In this document: piece after piece, positions 1 to 7,793 of the stretch
Position numbering within the stretch: the stretch's first letter is position 1
Layout: every line of letters begins with the position of its first letter
Assembly: GCA_021790195.1 (NCBI GenBank)
Contig: JAJYIF010000001.1
Location: 1 to 64,000, forward strand
Source: Nitrospirota bacterium
GTDB taxonomy: Bacteria; Nitrospirota; Thermodesulfovibrionia; Thermodesulfovibrionales; UBA9159
Direction of reading: 5' to 3'
Length of the DNA stretch: 64,000 bases
Position numbers and translations under genes: made by a program
The notes under the pieces: generated by a model
What the model saw: only the letters and a program-made list of their open reading frames with translations
Told to the model about the DNA's origin: nothing
Databases searched by the model: none

Positions 1-125
1 AGAGAAAAAGAAAGGCACAGGCTTGATTATGTTCTACAACCTATGCTAAAAAATCGAGGATAGGATGCTGCACCTGGGGGAATGACCCTGAAAACCAGGT
101 GGGGGAATGCAGCTGAAAAATGACA
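1..125. mobile_element. putative insertion-sequence end (IS21-like), continuing off the window
   Basis: Two copies of a 20-bp word (75-94 and 100-119, 17 of 20 identical) recur with a 25-bp period next to a TGACA at 121-125. On the minus strand this reads TGTCA followed by two CAG-CATTCCCCCA-like blocks. From memory this resembles the multiple terminal repeats of IS21-family elements, which start with TG. The element would run leftward out of the window. No transposase is visible, so the family call is tentative. Confidence 0.4.
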
Positions 126-1294
126 AGCTGGGCAATTATTCCGTTCAATTTCGCAATTACTGTTTTGTCCTTGTTCCAGTAAGCATTTTCCTTTTGCAGC
201 TTGGCTAACAATTTCTTATCATTCTTGTCACCGCCCGACAGCCTGAATTCGATCTCAAATGAAAGCCATTCAGCAAGCCTCAATGAAGCTAATGAGTTAC
301 CGAGCACTTTTGTCTGATACAGCTCGAACAATCCCTTTGATGCTGGCTTCGAGGACTTAAACGGATAAAAGCCGCTGTATTCGGTTTTGCGTTTGATGCA
401 CTCCAATAGCTGATGAGAGATTTGCTTGGGTTCTCTATGAAGAATGGTCTCAATCTCTCGCCGATAAGTCCTTGCGGCATCCCAAATAAAGAGTAATGCC
501 TCATTCGGTATTTCTATTACATCACAATCCGGCTCTTGTCCGGAATTGCTGAACAGCCAGACATTAAGCGAGGCATGTGGTGGCAATTCAAGAATCCGCC
601 TGTTTCTTTGCAGTTCAGTAAAGATTTTTAGAAGCATCGTAAGTGACTCCTTAGTGCCCTTTCCTTGACCAACTGCAGAAAGCTTTTCATCGCTTCCCAA
701 AAGATTCAATTTATCCTGCGTTTCTTTAAAAACCTCAGCAACTATTAGCTGCGTTAGCTCCGGATAGATTGATTGGAAGCAGGCAATCTTTCCGCCGATT
801 ATAATGGCTCCTAGAGGTAGGAACTGAACAGACAAGAGACATAGTGAACAGATTCGTGCTGTTCTGCTCGCGGCCGGGAGAGCTTGCGCATCACTGCCGA
901 TGCTGCCGGCCAATGGGAACCAATCCCTGGCAACTTCTTTCTTATATTTAGCAAGCACTTTTGTTGCGGGCCTCTCACCACATGCCTCACATCTATATTC
1001 GCCGCCTGTATCAGCAATTGCGGACTTTGCGAGGCTCTGGATCATCTCGCAATATTGCTTGAAGCCTTTATCGTTCTTTTTTAGACTTGGATTCGTCAGG
1101 GGGGAGTTAACCCCGACCACCATAGTAAATGTCTTTAACTGCCTATTGGCCTTTGCCAACCAAACGCCATCAGAGACAAGAGCATCGAGGTCAGCTTTGG
1201 TCAAATGCTCAACGTTTTCTTTGCCAGCTTTAGCCACAATTACCGCTAAACCCCCATCCACCCACGGATTCCCTGTCCAACTAAATAATGGCAT
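41..1294 (-). CDS. cst1: CRISPR-associated protein Cst1 (Cas8b1-type, CXXC-CXXC family), 3' end probably replaced
   Basis: Large subunit (Cas8-like) of a type I-B/TNEAP Cascade complex, which binds crRNA and recognises target DNA. The N-terminus PLFSWTGNPWVDGGLAV and two CXXC pairs (about C102/C105 and C149/C152) fit the Cst1 CXXC_CXXC family. The start at 1294 is chosen because AGGAGA lies 8 nt upstream and the family begins near this motif; an in-frame start at 1312 is possible. It follows cas6 by 24 nt in the same direction. The last 28 or so codons lie inside IS-like terminal repeats (41-125), so the native C-terminus appears lost and the downstream cas7/cas5/cas3 genes are not visible. 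Confidence 0.8.
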   Translation of the reverse strand: MPLFSWTGNPWVDGGLAVIVAKAGKENVEHLTKADLDALVSDGVWLAKANRQLKTFTMVVGVNSPLTNPSLKKNDKGFKQYCEMIQSLAKSAIADTGGEYRCEACGERPATKVLAKYKKEVARDWFPLAGSIGSDAQALPAASRTARICSLCLLSVQFLPLGAIIIGGKIACFQSIYPELTQLIVAEVFKETQDKLNLLGSDEKLSAVGQGKGTKESLTMLLKIFTELQRNRRILELPPHASLNVWLFSNSGQEPDCDVIEIPNEALLFIWDAARTYRREIETILHREPKQISHQLLECIKRKTEYSGFYPFKSSKPASKGLFELYQTKVLGNSLASLRLAEWLSFEIEFRLSGGDKNDKKLLAKLQKENAYWNKDKTVIAKLNGIIAQLVIFQLHSPTWFSGSFPQVQHPILDFLA

Positions 1295-1318
1295 CAATTT
1301 GTCTCCTTGCAAAAGTCA

Positions 1319-2146
1319 TTAAACAATTTCCTTTACCATCCCAAACCCCATACTTCCCTTCTCCCCGAAACCCGCTTCGTATCCCGTCTCGATCAGTTCC
1401 GGATTGCCGACGACCTCAAAAGGTGCCATGAAGCCGATGATGTTTGTGCCTTTAAAATTGATATTCTTTGTGATCTTCCCGTTCCTTCTCTTCATATAGT
1501 CCTCATCAATATTGACTCCGAGGTCTGCGTTCTCTATATCTTTTCCGTGAACGATGTTGTATTTTTTTATGAGATTATTCCCGATAGCTTCTGAAAACCC
1601 TTCTTCTCCCGGGCGGATGTAATGACAGTGAGTTTCAGACGCCTTGCTTACCGTAAGCGGTGAGAGGCAAGTGAAACGCATGCTTTGTCTGAATTCCGGT
1701 TTTGGCAGCGTTTCAACGCTCTGTATGATGAATGCTGCTTCGCCACCTTCCGGGCCTATCCTGACTGTCTGTCCTTCTGCAAAAACGCCGGTGACCAGAT
1801 GCTGAAGAAATGCATCGACAGGGGAAGCTATCTGCCAGGTGACAGGCCCTTTGTCGAAGCTGATTCGGTCCCCCGTGACTTTGACCTTTTCACTTTGCAG
1901 CATGGAATAAGTAAAAAGCTTGAAGCCCTTCTTGCTCTCCCCAAGCCTGTAACCTTCATCATGAAGAAAGCGCGAATAGTCTTGTGACGAAGTGTTAATG
2001 AATCTGTAGATCAGACTCGTTAGAAAATAGTTGTAGCTTATAGGCAGACTGACTGTCTTAGTAGTGGGCGTTAATGTAAGCTTGATCCTCGTTTCCCCTC
2101 CAGAGCAATAGGGCTCAAACCTGTATAATGATAGACTATGCCACAA
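1319..2146 (-). CDS. cas6: CRISPR RNA endoribonuclease Cas6
   Basis: Cleaves pre-crRNA within the repeats. The RAMP-fold signature is clear: SRFLHDEGY near the N-terminal ferredoxin fold and the C-terminal glycine-rich loop GFGEKGSMGFGMVK. The family usually begins MRIKLTL. Here RIKLTL is preceded by ACG (2090-2092) rather than ATG, with GGAGGGG at 2095-2101 just upstream. The only nearby conventional-type start in frame is TTG at 2146, which adds 18 residues. The true start is unresolved: ACG initiation, the TTG, or a mutated start. First gene of the minus-strand cas operon. From ACG the product would be about 257 aa, a normal Cas6 size. Confidence 0.85.
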   Translation of the reverse strand: MWHSLSLYRFEPYCSGGETRIKLTLTPTTKTVSLPISYNYFLTSLIYRFINTSSQDYSRFLHDEGYRLGESKKGFKLFTYSMLQSEKVKVTGDRISFDKGPVTWQIASPVDAFLQHLVTGVFAEGQTVRIGPEGGEAAFIIQSVETLPKPEFRQSMRFTCLSPLTVSKASETHCHYIRPGEEGFSEAIGNNLIKKYNIVHGKDIENADLGVNIDEDYMKRRNGKITKNINFKGTNIIGFMAPFEVVGNPELIETGYEAGFGEKGSMGFGMVKEIV

Positions 2147-2277
2147 GATTTGTCCATAATTGGTGGTTGAAGAAGAGACGCACTTGTGTTAAAGTCATGT
2201 TGACGGGTGTTATTTGGGCATCCGGCGACGGGATCTTTTTTGGGATAGTCCCATTAAATTAAACGGAGGGATATATA

Positions 2278-2598
2278 ATGAGGAAAACGTTCATTCTGAT
2301 TGTTGTCTGCTTTCTTTTATTTAATTCGACGGCGGCGTTTGCGGACTGGGGAGAGTCGTTTTACATCGTAGGAGATCTGGCCGTCGCAAGACCCCTCGGG
2401 ATAGCGGCCACTGTAATCGGCGGTGCCATATTCGTTGCTTGTTTACCGTTTGCCCTTCCCAGCAACAGTGTCAAGAGCACCGCTGATGCCTTGGTGCGGG
2501 AACCCTTCGGCTTTACCTTCAGGAGACCCCTTGGAGAGTTTAAGACGGATGTATCTTACGTGCCGTCCGACGAGCCCGGAAAGAAGACAAAGGAGTGA
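2278..2598 (+). CDS. small secreted or membrane protein, unknown function
   Basis: 106 aa. A clear signal peptide (MRKTFILIVVCFLLF, cleavage near AFA-DW) is followed by a second hydrophobic glycine/alanine-rich stretch (about residues 40-62) and a polar tail ending in KKTKE. GGAGGG lies about 7 nt before the ATG. Short proteins with this layout (a RPLG..ATVIGGAIFVACLPFALP segment and a later PFGFTFRRPLGEF block) occur in several anaerobe genomes, often annotated only as hypothetical. Convergent with the radical-SAM gene. I cannot assign a function. Confidence 0.75.
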   Translation: MRKTFILIVVCFLLFNSTAAFADWGESFYIVGDLAVARPLGIAATVIGGAIFVACLPFALPSNSVKSTADALVREPFGFTFRRPLGEFKTDVSYVPSDEPGKKTKE

Positions 2599-2653
2599 TT
2601 CCTCCGGGAGACGGCGTCCGGGATTGTGAAAGGACTTTTCAGCGGGCCTCTTG

Positions 2654-3985
2654 CTACTGCAGGCACCGGAAGAGTCCGGTACACCAGAGGCAGGAACCGC
2701 AGGGCACGCTCTCTACGTAACAGTCCTGTTCGAAATCTTCCGTCTGTACATAGTCGCAGAGCGCGAAGCCGCAATCAAAGCAGAAGGGGAAATTATACCG
2801 CAGGACGTTGTCTCTGAAGGAACGGAAGTCCCGGTGGTTCCAGATCTCGATTATATTGCCCTCTGAGAGATTGCCGAAGGCCCACGGCTTGACATGTTTC
2901 TCCCATCCGCCGACAAAGCAGCGGTAGCGGTGCCACAGGAAATAACAGGGGTGGATTATTCCGTCCCACGAGACAAAGGCGCTGCCCGACTCGACAAAAT
3001 CGCACCTCCTGTTGTTCTTAGGCGCGATTTCCGGAAGCTCCAGCGACAGGCCTTCGTCCCTTCCAATCTGTTTCACCTCTTCAAAGATCCGGGCGACTTC
3101 TTCGTACAACTCTTCGTCCCTCTTTAGCAGCCTCTCCACATGAAGAGCGATATTTTGCGAGGCGGCCTCTTCCTTCATCCGCTCAACCAAGCCGAAGAGC
3201 CTCTCCGAGGCGGGGTCTTTGATGTATTTCATAAACGTGCCGGTATAAGATCTCATGTAGAGGCCTTCATCCTCAGCCTTCTTTTTCCACCGGTTATAGA
3301 CCGATATAGCGCCTGAGGTATTGGTGTCGTACACCGCCTGGTCCGCGACCGCTTTCTCATAGGGCAGGAGCTGGGTGATGATGGCAAAGCCCGCCCCGTT
3401 GCGTGCGGCCCAGCGGACGGCCCCGGGAAGTTCGGAGAGATTATTGCGCATCAGGACAAATTCGATGCCTATAGATACATCCTTCCTCCCGCAGACCTCT
3501 TTGGCGTGCGCAAGGGCGGCAAAGGCGCGCCGTACATCGCTGACGTCTCCGCCTTCGCGTATCTTCCTGAAGCGGTCGGGAGACACGGAATCCATCGACA
3601 GGCAGATGCGGTCAAGGCCCGCATCGACCAGGGAGACGGCGCGCTCGTTTGTCAGGAGGACGCCGTTCGACTGGAACCCTACCCACGCTTTCTCCGGCAG
3701 GAATTCCCTGGCCCTGCGTATAAAATCATCGAGTTGAGGGTGGAGCAGGGGTTCGCCTATTCCATTCAGTACCACGGCATCGAGAAAAGGGAACGCGGGC
3801 TCCAATGCACTGAAGGTCGGAAGCGACATATGCCCATCCCCGAATCCTCTCTCTCCATTCTGTTTTACGCACATGCTGCATCGGAGATTGCACCTTGTAG
3901 TGACCTCGACAAAGAGTCTGGAAGGATGATGTCCGCTGTCAGGGATCATCTTTTCTGGAAATATCCGGGCGCCGCAATGATCCAT
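2654..3985 (-). CDS. radical SAM/SPASM maturase of tungsten-cofactor oxidoreductase
   Basis: 443 aa. The radical-SAM motif CNLRCSMC (C32, C36, C39) binds the SAM [4Fe-4S] cluster. The C-terminal part is unusually cysteine-rich (IIHPCYFLW, FPFCFDCGFALC, CGSCLWCTGLFRC), typical of a SPASM domain with auxiliary clusters. Architecture and the AOR neighbour match the family annotated as tungsten cofactor oxidoreductase radical SAM maturase. The inferred role is modification or assembly of AOR or its cofactor; the exact reaction is not known to me. GGAGG lies 11 nt before the ATG. It diverges from the MoaD-like gene (86 bp apart), so the two may share a control region. Confidence 0.8.
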   Translation of the reverse strand: MDHCGARIFPEKMIPDSGHHPSRLFVEVTTRCNLRCSMCVKQNGERGFGDGHMSLPTFSALEPAFPFLDAVVLNGIGEPLLHPQLDDFIRRAREFLPEKAWVGFQSNGVLLTNERAVSLVDAGLDRICLSMDSVSPDRFRKIREGGDVSDVRRAFAALAHAKEVCGRKDVSIGIEFVLMRNNLSELPGAVRWAARNGAGFAIITQLLPYEKAVADQAVYDTNTSGAISVYNRWKKKAEDEGLYMRSYTGTFMKYIKDPASERLFGLVERMKEEAASQNIALHVERLLKRDEELYEEVARIFEEVKQIGRDEGLSLELPEIAPKNNRRCDFVESGSAFVSWDGIIHPCYFLWHRYRCFVGGWEKHVKPWAFGNLSEGNIIEIWNHRDFRSFRDNVLRYNFPFCFDCGFALCDYVQTEDFEQDCYVESVPCGSCLWCTGLFRCLQ

Positions 3986-4070
3986 CTCGATACAAACCTC
4001 CGAATCTATTCTAACAGTTTATCCGGACAGCGGTATGAGAAGGATCATATCAGTCTGATATAATCTAATC

Positions 4071-4355
4071 ATGAAGGTAAAAGTGAAACTCTTCGCAACG
4101 CTGAGAAGACTCGGTCCCGAGGAGCAGGAGATGGAACTCCCCGAAAATGCCACTATAGAGGATGTCGTAAAGCTATTGAAACTGCCCGAAGGGATCCCGC
4201 TGCTCAGGATCGTCAACGGCGAGCACAGGAACCTCAAATACTCCCTCAAAGAAGGAGACGAAATCGCCCTCTTTCCCCCCATTGCCGGCGGTTTGAGAGA
4301 AAGCACTGACTTTACTCCGCAACTGAAAGGAATACCTGCTTATACCGCGAGATAA
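4071..4355 (+). CDS. MoaD/ThiS-like sulfur carrier with a masked diglycine (possible frameshift)
   Basis: 94 aa beta-grasp protein. MKVKVKLFATLR and the ...ALFPPIAGG block are typical of MoaD-family sulfur carriers for molybdopterin synthesis, which must end in Gly-Gly. Here the GG codons (4287-4292) are followed by 20 extra residues. The +1 frame has TGA at 4294-4296 directly after them, so removing one T from the run 4292-4294 would give a normal protein ending in GG. The tail also overlaps the convergent 207-aa gene by 44 bp. Either a sequencing error, a real frameshift, or a precursor needing C-terminal processing. Context points to a tungsten/molybdenum pterin for AOR. Confidence 0.8.
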   Translation: MKVKVKLFATLRRLGPEEQEMELPENATIEDVVKLLKLPEGIPLLRIVNGEHRNLKYSLKEGDEIALFPPIAGGLRESTDFTPQLKGIPAYTAR

Positions 4356-4935
4356 GCTCATTGACTTCTGTTGCTCCCTTTACTGCGGGTTTGCCGTTGA
4401 CGAGGACCTGTTTGCATCCTTTCCAGAAATCAGCCGGCTGACCCGACACGAACTCCGCAAGGTCCGAAGAACTCACATAAACGCCTTTTCTTAGAAGACC
4501 GGGTCCGAGCTCGGCCATGAGGAGGTTAAAAAGCTTCACATGGACAAAGCCTTCTCCCGAGACCTGCGCAGGACCGGTTTCATGATAGGTGATCGTACTT
4601 CGGAAAGAGGAATAAGCGCCTCCCCTTCTCAGGGTGGCCCCGACCAGTCCCGGCATGGCAGCCGAAAGAGCCAGTGTCGCCTTGTCCTTTAATATCGCGG
4701 AGTCGAGATCGTCAACAGGACTACCGTCAAGAAAAACAGACTGAATCTTTTCCAGGGTATCCGGACCAACCCCGACCTCTTTGCTTAGGAAAGCGTTTAC
4801 GCTGCAGCCGACATGTCCGCCGATTGTGACCCCCCGCTGCAGCAACAGGAAGAATCCGGACACAAGCGCTCCTTCAACGACGAAACAGATCCGTGGAGCG
4901 TTTTCACTTTCGGATGCTTTCAGGTCGGGGTCCAT
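4312..4935 (-). CDS. conserved protein of unknown function beside AOR
   Basis: 207 aa, no signal peptide and no cysteine cluster; a single Cys lies near residue 51 in VGCSVNAFL. There is no motif I can name. The order is a ubiquitin-like-sized N-terminal half (FVVEGALVSGFFLLLQRGVTI), a central segment rich in small residues (LALSAAMPGLVGATLRRGGAY) and a C-terminal part containing QVLVNGKPAV. It lies 82 bp downstream of AOR in the same direction, separated by a hairpin with flanking A/T runs, and ends facing the MoaD-like gene. Its position suggests a role in AOR expression, cofactor supply or activity, but this is inference only. Confidence 0.7.
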   Translation of the reverse strand: MDPDLKASESENAPRICFVVEGALVSGFFLLLQRGVTIGGHVGCSVNAFLSKEVGVGPDTLEKIQSVFLDGSPVDDLDSAILKDKATLALSAAMPGLVGATLRRGGAYSSFRSTITYHETGPAQVSGEGFVHVKLFNLLMAELGPGLLRKGVYVSSSDLAEFVSGQPADFWKGCKQVLVNGKPAVKGATEVNELISRYKQVFLSVAE

Positions 4936-4965
4936 TCAGACAATCCCTTTCTTCCGCCTGCGTAC

Positions 4966-4999
4966 AAAAAAAGGAGAGACAGAAGTCTCTCCTTTTTTT
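4966..4999 (-). terminator. intrinsic terminator downstream of AOR
   Basis: An 8-bp perfect stem (GGAGAGAC/GTCTCTCC) with an AGAA loop is flanked by A7 and T7, so it could act on either strand. On the minus strand it falls 18 bp after the AOR stop and 30 bp before the 207-aa gene, so it may terminate or attenuate readthrough. Confidence 0.8.
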
Positions 5000-5017
5000 G
5001 TAAGAATATCAGGCGCC

Positions 5018-6754
5018 TTACCAGTTAAAGACCTTGTCGAGGTCTTCGTCCTTGACCTGAAAGATGACGTTGTGGGGAGGCAGCAGCTCGGTCTTGAAGT
5101 ATCTCGGAAGGCGGTCCTGCTGAACCGTAAAGCCCGCCCTGGAGTTGAAGTCGCGCTCAAAGGAGAGCACCTTTTTCCCAAGCTCTGTCACGCTGTCGGC
5201 AGTGAGGTCCAGGCCGTAGAAGGAATTCAGAAGGTCGAGAAGCGCCTGGAAAGTGTCCGGCTGATCGAGGACGGCAAAGGCGATGAAGAGGCACATCCCC
5301 GTGGAGTCTATTGCGGCAGTGGCGATCTGCAGGTTTCTGGAAAGCTCCACCTGGCCCTCCGGTTTCAGAGCGTTCACATCACCTCCGACCTTCAGTACAT
5401 TCTGGGCCACTGCGTATCCGGCGGTATGGTCCGCCCCCATCGGGCTTGTGGCATAGGTCACTCCGACACCCTGGACCGCACGGGGGTCGTATGCCGGCAT
5501 GGCCTGTCCCTTTACAACAGGCGCCCTTTCCACCCCAAAGGCCTTTGCAGTGAAGGCAGCGCCGTTTCCCAGGATGCGTCCGAGATAACTGCCCTTCCCG
5601 ACTTCTTTTACAAGGTTTATGGCCGCTTCGCCGTCTCCAAATTTTGCAAGACCCGCTTCCATGGCGATGCCGATGGTGGCGCCCATCTCGATGGTGTCGA
5701 GGCCGTAATTGTCATCCAGAAAGTCGAGCATGGCAATTGCGTCAATATCACAAATGCCGCAATTGCCGCCATGCGCCCAAACCGTTTCATACTCCGGCTG
5801 CTTTGTCAGGTAATGTCCGTCTTTGTCGTGATAAACGCCCGAGCATTGGATCACGCACCCCCGATGACAGCCGTGGGTCGCGAGTCCGCCGCGCTTGACT
5901 TCCAGCTCGGCCTGCGTCTCTCCGCTGATCTTGCCTGCGCTTTCAAAACGGCCCTGCTTGAAGTTATAAGTGGGATATCCTCCCACTTCGTTCAGGATGT
6001 TGGTCAGGACATTTGTGCCGTAAGCGGGCAGACCCTGACCGGTGACCGGATGCTGACGCAGGCCCTCAACGAACTTCTTGTTGGCCTCTCTGAATTTCTC
6101 CGGGTCTTTGGGAGAGCGCATCTTCATCCCGGTATCGTCGAGGACAATAACCTTCACTCCCTTCGAGCCCATCACCGCTCCGACCCCTCCGCGCCCGGCA
6201 TGACGGGTAGGTCTTAGCTCCATGTCGGTACACGCAATGGAGGCCGCGCTCATCTTCATCTCTCCGGCAGGTCCTATCGAGATGCAGGCAATCTTGTCGC
6301 CGTGCTCAGCCTTCATCTTCGCTATGAGATCATAATTCGGGAGCATTTTCAGGCTGTTGTCCGGAGCTACCTTTACGCCGTCTTTGTTGATGAAAACCTT
6401 GTAAAGGGTGCCGTCCTTCGGCTTGCCTTCGAGGACTATGGCCGCGTAACCCAGCCTCGCCAGTACCTGGGCTGGCTGGCCCCCGGCGTTTGCTTCCTTG
6501 ATGCCGCCGGTGAGAGGGCTCTTGCAGCCCACTGAGATACGCCCGGACATCGCGGCGATCGTCCCGCTCAGCATACCCGGCGAGATGACCAGCTTGTTCT
6601 CCGCGCTCAATGCATGGCATAAAGGCGGGACCTCTTTAGAGACTATCGCAGAAGTCATGGCCCTGCCTCCAAACCCGGCATACTCTCCCAAAGGCGTTTC
6701 AGTTGACCTGGGACCGCCTTCGGCGCCCATATCAATTCTTAGAATCTTGTCCAT
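5018..6754 (-). CDS. aldehyde ferredoxin oxidoreductase family protein (tungsten-pterin)
   Basis: 578 aa, close to the usual family length. Oxidises aldehydes to acids with ferredoxin as acceptor, using a W-bis-pterin and one [4Fe-4S] cluster. The N-terminal pterin-binding domain includes KSPLTGGIKEANAGG and GYAAIVLEGKP; the glycine-rich GRGGVGAVMGSKGVK follows. Cluster cysteines are in HGCHRGCVIQC, with the fourth probably in GMCLF near residue 490. GGAGG precedes the ATG. Neighbours (rSAM maturase, MoaD-like carrier, nearby fdhD) support a Mo/W-pterin assembly setting. The substrate cannot be told from sequence. Confidence 0.9.
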   Translation of the reverse strand: MDKILRIDMGAEGGPRSTETPLGEYAGFGGRAMTSAIVSKEVPPLCHALSAENKLVISPGMLSGTIAAMSGRISVGCKSPLTGGIKEANAGGQPAQVLARLGYAAIVLEGKPKDGTLYKVFINKDGVKVAPDNSLKMLPNYDLIAKMKAEHGDKIACISIGPAGEMKMSAASIACTDMELRPTRHAGRGGVGAVMGSKGVKVIVLDDTGMKMRSPKDPEKFREANKKFVEGLRQHPVTGQGLPAYGTNVLTNILNEVGGYPTYNFKQGRFESAGKISGETQAELEVKRGGLATHGCHRGCVIQCSGVYHDKDGHYLTKQPEYETVWAHGGNCGICDIDAIAMLDFLDDNYGLDTIEMGATIGIAMEAGLAKFGDGEAAINLVKEVGKGSYLGRILGNGAAFTAKAFGVERAPVVKGQAMPAYDPRAVQGVGVTYATSPMGADHTAGYAVAQNVLKVGGDVNALKPEGQVELSRNLQIATAAIDSTGMCLFIAFAVLDQPDTFQALLDLLNSFYGLDLTADSVTELGKKVLSFERDFNSRAGFTVQQDRLPRYFKTELLPPHNVIFQVKDEDLDKVFNW

Positions 6755-6944
6755 CGGTTCCTCCTGTTCAAACGGATTGATTTCGGACGCTCCAGATTAT
6801 AATCAAACTATAGATTAAGGAAGTGTGTTTGTCAACGAAAACTCGTCGCGGGCGCCGACGCGGCATGACCCGGGCTTTTCAAGCAGGTCGTATTCAGAGT
6901 TTGCAGCCCTCTCCATAAAAAAAACTGATAGAGAAATTGTTTTC

Positions 6945-6973
6945 TTGACAGGGAGATTCCGCGTTGTTAGAAT
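6945..6973 (+). promoter_or_regulatory. sigma70-type promoter for the carbonic anhydrase gene
   Basis: Consensus TTGACA at 6945-6950, a 17-bp spacer, and TAGAAT at 6968-6973. The GTG start at 7005 is about 31 nt downstream, with AAGGAGG between. Confidence 0.75.
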
Positions 6974-7004
6974 GCCCGAAATTTCTGATAAGGAGGGTGT
7001 TCAA

Positions 7005-7670
7005 GTGAAACGCTTCAGAATTCTTTTTTCTCTCTTTGCAGCAATTGTTTTTATCGGGGGTTCGGTATACGCGGGGAAGGCGGACGACCAGCCCTTGGAA
7101 AAACTGATGCAGGGGAACGCGCGGTACGTGAGCGGCCATATCTCAAAGAAGGAATCCGGTGGCGCTTACCGGAAAGAGCTTGCGAAGGGGCAGCATCCCT
7201 TTGCGGTAGTAGTAGCGTGCTCCGATTCGCGGGTCTCGCCTTCCATTATTTTTGATGAGGGACTCGGAAATATTTTTGTCGTAAGGACGGCCGGGAACAT
7301 TGTGGACCCTATCGCTGTCGGGAGCATAGAATACGGGGTGGAGCATCTGCATGCCCCTCTTGTAATGGTTTTAGGGCATGAGAGCTGCGGCGCCGTGACC
7401 GCTGCGGTCGAGAGCAAGAGTATCCCGGAAGGCAACATCGGGGAGATCGTAAAGAAGATCATGCCTGCCGTAAAAAAGGCGAAGGCCTCTCTCAAGAAAG
7501 GCGACAACCTCATCTATGCGTCCACTATCGAAAACGTCAAGGACGTTGCAGGAGAGATAGTAAAGAAGAGCAAGATCATCTCAGAAGAAATGCACGAAGG
7601 CAAGGTAAAGGTAGTGGGGGCGTATTACTCGATCTCGACGGGAAAGGTCGAAGCAGTCGCCCTGAAATAA
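7005..7670 (+). CDS. beta-class carbonic anhydrase with signal peptide
   Basis: 221 aa. Interconverts CO2 and bicarbonate. Zinc and catalytic residues are present: C72-S-D74-S-R76 and H125..C128 (GHESCGA). The GTG start is chosen because AAGGAGG lies 9 nt upstream and a consensus promoter ends at 6973. An upstream in-frame extension from 6825 would place that promoter inside the gene. The start exposes a Sec signal peptide (KRFRILFSLFAAIVFIGG, cleavage near VYA-GKA), so the enzyme is predicted to be periplasmic, whereas most bacterial beta-class enzymes are cytoplasmic. Monocistronic. Confidence 0.9.
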   Translation: MKRFRILFSLFAAIVFIGGSVYAGKADDQPLEKLMQGNARYVSGHISKKESGGAYRKELAKGQHPFAVVVACSDSRVSPSIIFDEGLGNIFVVRTAGNIVDPIAVGSIEYGVEHLHAPLVMVLGHESCGAVTAAVESKSIPEGNIGEIVKKIMPAVKKAKASLKKGDNLIYASTIENVKDVAGEIVKKSKIISEEMHEGKVKVVGAYYSISTGKVEAVALK

Positions 7671-7757
7671 CGTCTGGGGCCGGCCAGGATCCTGAGAAAC
7701 ATAAAGAGGACTGTTCCGCGGGAGCAGAATTGCTGCTGGTTCCGGTGAGGCCGGAAA

Positions 7758-7787
7758 TTGACGGTCTTGCCGCTATGTATTTATAAT
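7758..7787 (+). promoter_or_regulatory. promoter for fdhD, possibly leaderless
   Basis: TTGACG (7758-7763), an 18-bp spacer, and a perfect TATAAT (7782-7787). Only 6 nt separate the -10 box from the GTG start at 7794, which would place the transcript start at or near the initiation codon. A 6-bp dyad (7740-7745/7751-7756) sits just upstream of the -35 box. Confidence 0.55.
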
Positions 7788-7793
7788 CCAATT

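Noticed and set aside
1-2277. CRISPR array near the cas genes
   Set aside because: No 28-37-bp repeats with regular spacers are visible; the only repeat is the two-copy 25-bp pattern at 75-119.
4781-6217. 478-codon plus-strand frame opposite AOR
   Set aside because: Antisense shadow of the GC-rich AOR gene; Cys/His/Arg-rich translation with no family features.
6825-7004. N-terminal extension of the carbonic anhydrase frame
   Set aside because: Contains the consensus promoter and lacks a ribosome site; the GTG at 7005 gives a proper signal peptide.
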